From the NCBI GenBank assembly GCA_020831885.1, contig JAFIFU010000020.1, positions 1 through 52,033 of the forward strand: a stretch of DNA of 52,033 nucleotides, written 5' to 3'. The stretch comes from Ectothiorhodospiraceae bacterium. Its GTDB lineage: Bacteria; Pseudomonadota; Gammaproteobacteria; Nitrococcales; Aquisalimonadaceae. This document shows positions 46,959 through 52,033 of the stretch, one piece after another; the first letter of the stretch is position 1, and each line of letters opens with the position of its first letter. The notes under the pieces are model-generated. The model saw nothing but the letters and a program-made list of their open reading frames with translations, was not told where the DNA came from and made no database searches. The position numbers and the translations under genes are program-made.

Positions 46959-47530
46959 CGGGTTCCCTCCCCGTTATCCGATGTGCCCGGACTGCTCTGA
47001 CTGACACGGAGTGTGAAATTGCTGACACGCACCCCGTCCCGGTCACGGATCTCGATGACCTCCAGGTTCGGGTCGGTCAGCCAGCCTGAGGCGTCCAGCC
47101 GCTCCATATAGCTGGAAACCCGGGCATTGGACTGCCCGACGCCGGCAATGGTGAGGCTGCCGCCCTGCTGGCGCACGGACTCCAGGAATACGCCGTCGGG
47201 TAGGGTGGTCACCAGCTGCTCGAACAGGTGCACGATCTGGGGGCGCCCCTTTTGCAGGTCCTGGATCACATCCATGCGCGCGATGAGCTGTTCCCGGGTA
47301 CGGTCCAGCTCCTGGATGCGCGCGATCTGCCGGTCCAGTTGCCGGATCTCCTGCTGCAGAATCTGATTGCGGTGCTGCTGGTGCTGGATTTCCATGTTCA
47401 GATACCAGCGCCCGCCGAACCAGACGGCCAGCCCCACCAGGGCTGCGATGGCCAGGATGACGTAGAACTCCGTCTGCCGTTGCTTCTTCAGCTCCTCGCG
47501 CCACGGGAGCAGATTGATGCGTGTGCTCAT
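46955..47530 (-). CDS. pilN: Type IV pilus alignment protein PilN
   Basis: 191 aa. The N-terminal INLLPWRE motif binds the groove of PilM. A TM helix (about 22-42), coiled coil and periplasmic ferredoxin-like domain follow. It overlaps the pilM stop by one base (TGATG) and pilO by four, so PilM, PilN and PilO are made in step. Confidence 0.94.
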   Translation of the reverse strand: MSTRINLLPWREELKKQRQTEFYVILAIAALVGLAVWFGGRWYLNMEIQHQQHRNQILQQEIRQLDRQIARIQELDRTREQLIARMDVIQDLQKGRPQIVHLFEQLVTTLPDGVFLESVRQQGGSLTIAGVGQSNARVSSYMERLDASGWLTDPNLEVIEIRDRDGVRVSNFTLRVSQSSPGTSDNGEGTR

Positions 47531-48591
47531 CAGTCGAAACTCCTCAGCGCAAGACCGCAGGCGACCAGCAGCGAGGGGGCATCCTCACTGAGCTGCTGCG
47601 GGCGGATCCGGGAGGAGACCGCCATGTTCACGAAAGGATTGGCGATATAGGTGGACGTGCCGGTCTGCTCCCGCACCATGTCGTCCATGCCGGGTATGGA
47701 GGCGCAGCCGCCGGCCAGAACCACGTAATCCACCGAGTTGTGCTGGCTGGCGCCGAAGAAGAACTGCAGCGAGCGGGCGATCTGCTGGGCCATGGCCTCC
47801 TTGAACGGGCCAAGCACCTCCTCCTCGTAGCTGTCCGGCAGACCGCCCTGACGCTTGGCACGCCCGGCCTCCTCGAAGGAGAGGCCGTAGCGGCGCATGA
47901 TCTCCTCGGTGAGCTGCCGGCCACCGAACACCTGCTCGCGGGTGTAGGTGATACGCCGGTCGTCCAGCACCGTGAGCGTGGTCATCGTGGCGCCCACGTC
48001 AATCACCGCCACCGTCTGGTCCACACCCTTGCCCGGCAGCTCTTCGGCCACCAGGGAGAACGCGTTCTCCGTTGCATAGCTTTCCACGTCCATGACCACC
48101 GGGGTGAGCCCCGCCGATTCGCAGGCATCGATCCGGATGTCGACGTTGTCCGAACGGGAGGCTACCAGCAGCACGTCCACCGTGCCGGGCGCCTCCGGGG
48201 ATTGCCCCAGCACCTGGAAGTCCAGGTTCACCTCTTCCAGGGGATACGGGACGTACTGATCCGCCTGAAGCTGGATCTGGGCTTCCAGTTCATCCTCGCT
48301 CAGATCCCCGGGCAGGTTGATCATCTTGCTGATGGCAGCGGAGCCGGGAACGGCGAGAGCCGCCGTCTTGAGCTTTGATCGCGACCGTTTCACTGCTTTC
48401 CGTAGCGCTTCCCCGACGGCATCGAGGTCCGCGATGTTCTTCTCGACTACCGCATTGGCGGGCAGAGGCTCCACGGCGTAGCTCTCTACCCGCAGTCGTC
48501 CGTCCTGGCGCTTGAGCTCCAGCAGCTTGATGGCTGTCGAGCTGATGTCAATGCCCAGGACGGGTGGACGTTTCTTCCTGAACAGTCCCAC
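47530..48591 (-). CDS. pilM: Type IV pilus actin-like protein PilM
   Basis: 353 aa actin/FtsA-like cytoplasmic protein. The phosphate-1 segment GIDISSTAIKLLEL, the phosphate-2 AVIDVGATMTTLTV and the adenosine region VVLAGGCASIPGM are seen. It anchors PilN on the cytoplasmic face. The start is GTG at 48591, supported by AAGGA upstream and by the family N-terminus MGLFRKK. It heads the pilMNOPQ operon and is divergent from ponA. Confidence 0.95.
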   Translation of the reverse strand: MGLFRKKRPPVLGIDISSTAIKLLELKRQDGRLRVESYAVEPLPANAVVEKNIADLDAVGEALRKAVKRSRSKLKTAALAVPGSAAISKMINLPGDLSEDELEAQIQLQADQYVPYPLEEVNLDFQVLGQSPEAPGTVDVLLVASRSDNVDIRIDACESAGLTPVVMDVESYATENAFSLVAEELPGKGVDQTVAVIDVGATMTTLTVLDDRRITYTREQVFGGRQLTEEIMRRYGLSFEEAGRAKRQGGLPDSYEEEVLGPFKEAMAQQIARSLQFFFGASQHNSVDYVVLAGGCASIPGMDDMVREQTGTSTYIANPFVNMAVSSRIRPQQLSEDAPSLLVACGLALRSFD

Positions 48592-48873
48592 GGGCTTTTT
48601 CCTTGTACTTTTGACAGTTAGGTGAATTTACTACGAAACTACCTTCGGTTCCAGCGCTCTGGCGCCGCCGAAAGACGCTCCCGGCCACAGGGGTGTCGCC
48701 TACATCCTACAGAGCAAGCGAGCCCAGGGTGAAGCGGAACTTAAGGCGCTTCGTTCTGTCCTGTATAAGCCTTTATACTGCGCAAGAACGAGATCTCGTA
48801 GACAGAATCGGCAATTCGGCGTCGAGATTTCGGGCGCGGATGACGAGATACCACCGGCGATAGGTTCCGCTTC
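48592..48873. promoter_or_regulatory. Divergent pilM/ponA control region
   Basis: 282 bases with no gene. The main landmark is the palindrome GTATAA-GCCT-TTATAC at 48763-48778. Its right half supplies TATACT (48774-48779), a good forward -10 for ponA, but no matching -35 is evident. Toward pilM, TAAATT (48625-48630 on the minus strand) is a possible -10 with a poor -35. A forward TTGACA at 48611-48616 has no partner at the right distance. Confidence 0.4.
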
Positions 48874-51312
48874 ATGCATCGCATTCCCCGAGTTCTGGCC
48901 TATATGCTGGCCACCATATTGTCCCTGTGTCTCCTGGCTCTGGTGGCCGCGGGCGGCGTATATCTGGTGCTGTCGCCCCAGTTGCCGTCGGTGGAAACGC
49001 TCCGGGATGTGCGTTTCCAGCAGCCGCTGCGGGTTTTCAGTGCCGACGGCGAGCTGATCGGCGAGTTCGGCGAGTACCGCCGTGAACCGCTGCGCTATGA
49101 AGATGTCCCGGAAAGGATGAGGCAGGCCTTCATCGCGGCGGAGGACGAACGCTTCTTCACCCATTACGGCGTCGATCCGGTGGGCCTTGCCAGGGCCGTG
49201 GTCTACCTGGCCCGGCATCGGGAAATCGGTCCCGGCGGCAGCACCATCACCATGCAGACGGCCCGCAACTTCTTCCTCGGGCGGGAGCAGACCTATCTGC
49301 GCAAACTCAATGAGATCCTGCTCTCGTTCCAGATCGAGCGTGAATTGAGCAAGGAAGAGATACTGGAGCTCTACCTGAACAAGATCTATCTGGGCCAGCG
49401 TGCCTACGGGGTCGGGGCTGCGGCACAGATCTATTACGGGCGGAGCCCGTCGGAGCTGACCCTGGCGGAGACGGCCATGATTGCCGGCTTGCCGAAATCC
49501 CCCTCCGTGGCCAATCCGATCAGCAATCCGCAGCGGGCGCTGCAGCGGCGGGCATACGTGCTGCGCCGCATGCTGGAACTGGATTACATCACCCGGGAGG
49601 AGTTCGCCGAGGCCAGCGCCGCGCCGATCACCGCTTCGCTGCGCCGGGTGCGGCCCGGGCTGCACGCACCGTACGTGGCTGAGATGGCCCGTGCCAGGGC
49701 GGTGGAGCTGTATGGTGAATCCGCCTATGTGGACGGCTACCGTGTCGTGACCACGGTGGACAGCCGCCTGCAGGAGGCGGCCAATGCGGCGGTGACCGGC
49801 AACCTGTTGGCCTATGATGAACGGCACGGTTATCGGGGGGCGGAGGCCACCTATTCCCTGGAGACCTACGACGCGGCCGATGCCTGGGATGGTTTGCTGC
49901 GGGAACATCCGCGTTTCTCCTCGTTGCTGCCCGCGCTGGTGCTCTCGGTGGATGACCAGGCCGGCACGGCGCGGATCTATCTGGGCGCGGGTGAGGAAAA
50001 GGAGCTGACGTTCCAGCAGATGCGCTGGGCGCGCCCCTGGTTGTCCCAGTTCTCGGTCGGGGCGGAGCCCGAGCGCGTCTCGCAGGTGGTCTCCCCGGGT
50101 GATCTGATCCGGGTCCGGGAGACGGAGGAAGGGTTACGGCTGGCCCAGGTGCCCGATATCCAGGGGACACTGGTCAGCCTGAATCCGCGTACCGGGGCGG
50201 TGGTCGCTCTGGTGGGTGGCTTCGATTTCCGCCACAGTCAGTTCAACCGTGCGGCCCAGGCGCTGCGGCAGCCGGGGTCCGCATTCAAGCCGTTCATCTA
50301 CTCCGCCGCCCTGGAGCGCGGGTTCACCCCAGCCAGCATCGTCAACGATGCGCCGGTGGTGTTCGAGGATGACGCATTGGAAACCACCTGGCGGCCGGAA
50401 AACTACAGTGGCCGCTTCTACGGGCCGACGCGCCTGCGCGAGGCTCTGGCCCAGTCCCGCAACCTGGTTTCCATCCGGGTGCTGCGGGATGTCGGTGCAC
50501 GGTATACCGTCAGTTTCCTTGAGCGATTCGGTTTCGATTCCCAACGCATGCCCGTTGACCTTTCACTGGCGCTGGGTAGCGCCTCCGTCACGCCGCTGGA
50601 GCTGACCGCCGGCTACGCCGTTTTCGCCAACGGTGGTTATCGCGTTGAGCCCCATGTGGTGAGTCACATCACCAACGACCGGGGCGAAGTGGTCTACCGG
50701 ACGGTGCCGACCCTGGCATGCGATGCCTGTGAGGAACTACAGGAAACGGCGGGTGCCATCCGGCCGGTGGCGGCCGACGAGTCCGGGGGGGCGGACGTGC
50801 TGGATCCCCGTTACCGGCCCGCCGAACGGACGCTGGATGCGGCCAACGCCTATCTGATGAACAGCATGATGCAGGATGTGATCCGCACCGGCACGGCCCG
50901 CGCCGCCCGCGCGCTGGGGCGGGACGATCTGGCCGGGAAGACCGGTACCACCAATGATCTGCACGACGCCTGGTTCACCGGCTACAATGGCACGCTGGTC
51001 ACGTCCGCCTGGGTGGGCTTTGACCAGGCCCGATCCATGGGGCGTGGCGAAACCGGTTCGAGGGCGGCCCTGCCCATGTGGATGGATTACATGCGCGTGG
51101 CCCTGGACGGGGTGCCGTCCAGCCCGCCACCGCGGCCCGATGGGATTGTGACCGTCCGTATTGATCCGGAGTCCGGGCTGGTCACCGGTGCGGATAACCC
51201 GCGGGCAATCTTCGAGACCTTCCATCGTGACCGTGTGCCGGAGCGTGACAGCCATGCCGATGGCCGGTCCGGCGGCGGCGGCCGTGATGCCGACGAAAGG
51301 ACGATCTTCTGA
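48874..51312 (+). CDS. ponA: Class A penicillin-binding protein 1A
   Basis: 812 aa bifunctional peptidoglycan synthase. A single N-terminal TM helix (about 8-33) is followed by the GT51 glycosyltransferase with catalytic Glu90 in AAEDERFFTHYG, an OB-like insert and the transpeptidase. The three penicillin-binding motifs are S469-AF-K472, S528-R-N530 and K689-TG. It polymerises glycan and cross-links peptides in the periplasm. The position divergent from pilM is conserved in gammaproteobacteria. The C-terminal 40 residues are a low-complexity polar tail. Confidence 0.95.
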   Translation: MHRIPRVLAYMLATILSLCLLALVAAGGVYLVLSPQLPSVETLRDVRFQQPLRVFSADGELIGEFGEYRREPLRYEDVPERMRQAFIAAEDERFFTHYGVDPVGLARAVVYLARHREIGPGGSTITMQTARNFFLGREQTYLRKLNEILLSFQIERELSKEEILELYLNKIYLGQRAYGVGAAAQIYYGRSPSELTLAETAMIAGLPKSPSVANPISNPQRALQRRAYVLRRMLELDYITREEFAEASAAPITASLRRVRPGLHAPYVAEMARARAVELYGESAYVDGYRVVTTVDSRLQEAANAAVTGNLLAYDERHGYRGAEATYSLETYDAADAWDGLLREHPRFSSLLPALVLSVDDQAGTARIYLGAGEEKELTFQQMRWARPWLSQFSVGAEPERVSQVVSPGDLIRVRETEEGLRLAQVPDIQGTLVSLNPRTGAVVALVGGFDFRHSQFNRAAQALRQPGSAFKPFIYSAALERGFTPASIVNDAPVVFEDDALETTWRPENYSGRFYGPTRLREALAQSRNLVSIRVLRDVGARYTVSFLERFGFDSQRMPVDLSLALGSASVTPLELTAGYAVFANGGYRVEPHVVSHITNDRGEVVYRTVPTLACDACEELQETAGAIRPVAADESGGADVLDPRYRPAERTLDAANAYLMNSMMQDVIRTGTARAARALGRDDLAGKTGTTNDLHDAWFTGYNGTLVTSAWVGFDQARSMGRGETGSRAALPMWMDYMRVALDGVPSSPPPRPDGIVTVRIDPESGLVTGADNPRAIFETFHRDRVPERDSHADGRSGGGGRDADERTIF

Positions 51313-51315
51313 ATT

Positions 51316-51957
51316 ATGGCAAGATCATCGGGGAACACGCGGGATCAGCGCATGCGGCAGATGCTGACTCAGGAGGCCGCGCGCATCATGGCCGAGGAGG
51401 GTGTCCGGGACTTCTACCTGGCCAAGCGCAAGGCTGCTGATCGGCTGGGCGCCCCCGGTACCCAGAATATGCCGCGAAATCAGGAAGTCCAGGATGCGCT
51501 GCTGGAATATCAACGCCTGTTCAAGGCGGATCGGCAGCCGGATCAACTGCGCCGTCTCCGGGAGACCGCGGTGGAAGCCATGCGCTATTTCAGCCGCTTC
51601 CGCCCCCGGTTGGTGGGGCCGGTGCTGGACGGGACCGCCAGTGACTGGTCGGACGTGAATCTGCACGTGTTCGCGGACACACCGGAGGAGGTGGCGATTT
51701 TCCTGATGGACGAGGGTATCCCCTTCGAGCCGTCCGAGCGGCGTTTCCGCGTGAACCGGGATGCCTGGGAGACATTCCCGGTCTTCCGTTTTCTTGCTGG
51801 AGATGTGACGGTGGACCTGACCGTGTTTGGCAGGGCAGGCATCCGACAGGCGCCAAGGAGCCAGGTGGACGGGCAGCCCATGAGCCGGGCGGACATCGGG
51901 CGCGTGGAGGCGTTGTTGGAAGAACCGGGAATGCGGGAGGAAGGCACCGCTTACTGA
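51316..51957 (+). CDS. Uncharacterised protein with nucleotidyltransferase-like signatures
   Basis: 213 aa, cytoplasmic, starting 3 bases after the ponA stop and probably on its transcript. The N-terminal helical part (about 10-100) looks like a separate domain. Residues 106-116, GTASDWSDVNL, resemble the nucleotidyltransferase motif G-S/T...D-x-D-L, but the second acid is Asn115. Residues 164-169 (VTVDLT) could supply the third acid, Asp167. If this is the fold, it may be inactive or atypical. Homologues occur near ponA in related bacteria from memory, but I cannot name the family. AAGGA lies about 13 bases before ATG 51316. Confidence 0.55.
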   Translation: MARSSGNTRDQRMRQMLTQEAARIMAEEGVRDFYLAKRKAADRLGAPGTQNMPRNQEVQDALLEYQRLFKADRQPDQLRRLRETAVEAMRYFSRFRPRLVGPVLDGTASDWSDVNLHVFADTPEEVAIFLMDEGIPFEPSERRFRVNRDAWETFPVFRFLAGDVTVDLTVFGRAGIRQAPRSQVDGQPMSRADIGRVEALLEEPGMREEGTAY

Positions 51958-52033
51958 TCTGTTGGACCGGATGGTCCTCCCCCGCGACCTTGTGAGGGTA
52001 CCGGAAACGCGGGGGGGGGGGGGCGGGGGGGCG
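51958..52033. other. Window end with G homopolymer
   Basis: CCCCCGCG (51979-51986) could pair with CGCGGGGG (52008-52015) as a terminator for the ponA unit. However, the right arm runs into a long G homopolymer that continues with one interruption to the window edge. This looks like a sequencing or assembly end, so the hairpin is not reliable. Confidence 0.4.

Noticed and set aside
48611-48633. Forward promoter beginning TTGACA in the pilM/ponA gap
   Set aside because: The -35 is perfect but nothing resembling a -10 lies 16-18 bases downstream.

Overview
The window is high-GC bacterial chromosome. Genes are packed tightly, with many 4-base ATGA or 1-base TGATG stop/start overlaps. Gene content and order point to a gammaproteobacterium, most likely a halophilic or purple-sulfur-type lineage near the Ectothiorhodospiraceae/Chromatiales. 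The main support is the block ponA <-> pilMNOPQ-aroK-aroB-dgt-...-gltB-gltD-hemE-nudix-hemB-DUF47/Pit-aroE. The family name is inferred from gene order and composition and was not tested. I found no tRNA, rRNA, CRISPR array, complete insertion sequence or prophage.

Layout. 0.1-13.4 kb holds housekeeping and lipid/redox genes: a fructosamine-kinase-like gene; a squalene/phytoene synthase translationally coupled to the MlaA outer-membrane lipoprotein; a CHASE/PAS membrane sensor without an output domain; an FAD/2Fe-2S reductase; ubiD coupled to xthA; a HIT protein; oligopeptidase A; glutathione reductase; a small DUF1328 membrane protein; and an aspartoacylase-like hydrolase. 13.4-18.8 kb is the least familiar part. 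A hairpin-rich mini-repeat is followed by an alpha/beta hydrolase overlapping a doubly anchored periplasmic propeller protein. Divergent from these is a three-gene operon of two small exported proteins and a predicted outer-membrane beta-barrel, which ends tail-to-tail with a rhomboid protease. 18.8-23.8 kb is a tetR-adaptor-RND efflux operon. 23.8-25.7 kb has a VOC/GNAT pair, a small membrane protein and a small lipoprotein.

25.7-34.5 kb, almost all on the minus strand, carries a phosphotransferase-kinase fusion coupled to aroE, a Pit phosphate transporter with its DUF47 partner, hemB, a Nudix hydrolase, hemE and gltD. 34.5-43.5 kb has gltB, an Ig-like lipoprotein, a dGTPase-like protein, aroB and aroK. 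43.6-48.6 kb is the type IV pilus alignment operon pilMNOPQ, divergent from the class A penicillin-binding protein gene ponA (48.9-51.3 kb). A small protein with nucleotidyltransferase-like signatures follows ponA.

How they work together: gltBD makes glutamate, the precursor that feeds tetrapyrrole synthesis (hemB, hemE). aroE, aroK and aroB belong to the shikimate pathway. pilMNOPQ and ponA both act at the cell wall. Every gap between genes is shorter than 300 bases; the longest is the 282-base pilM/ponA interval. Two things deserve follow-up. One is the uncharacterised envelope cluster at 13.6-18.8 kb. The other is a short repeat family, consensus TTGATCAGYRCTTCC, found three times just past gene ends, with a variant inside a 13-bp inverted repeat ahead of hemB. 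The window's two ends run into C and G homopolymers that look like sequencing or assembly artefacts.
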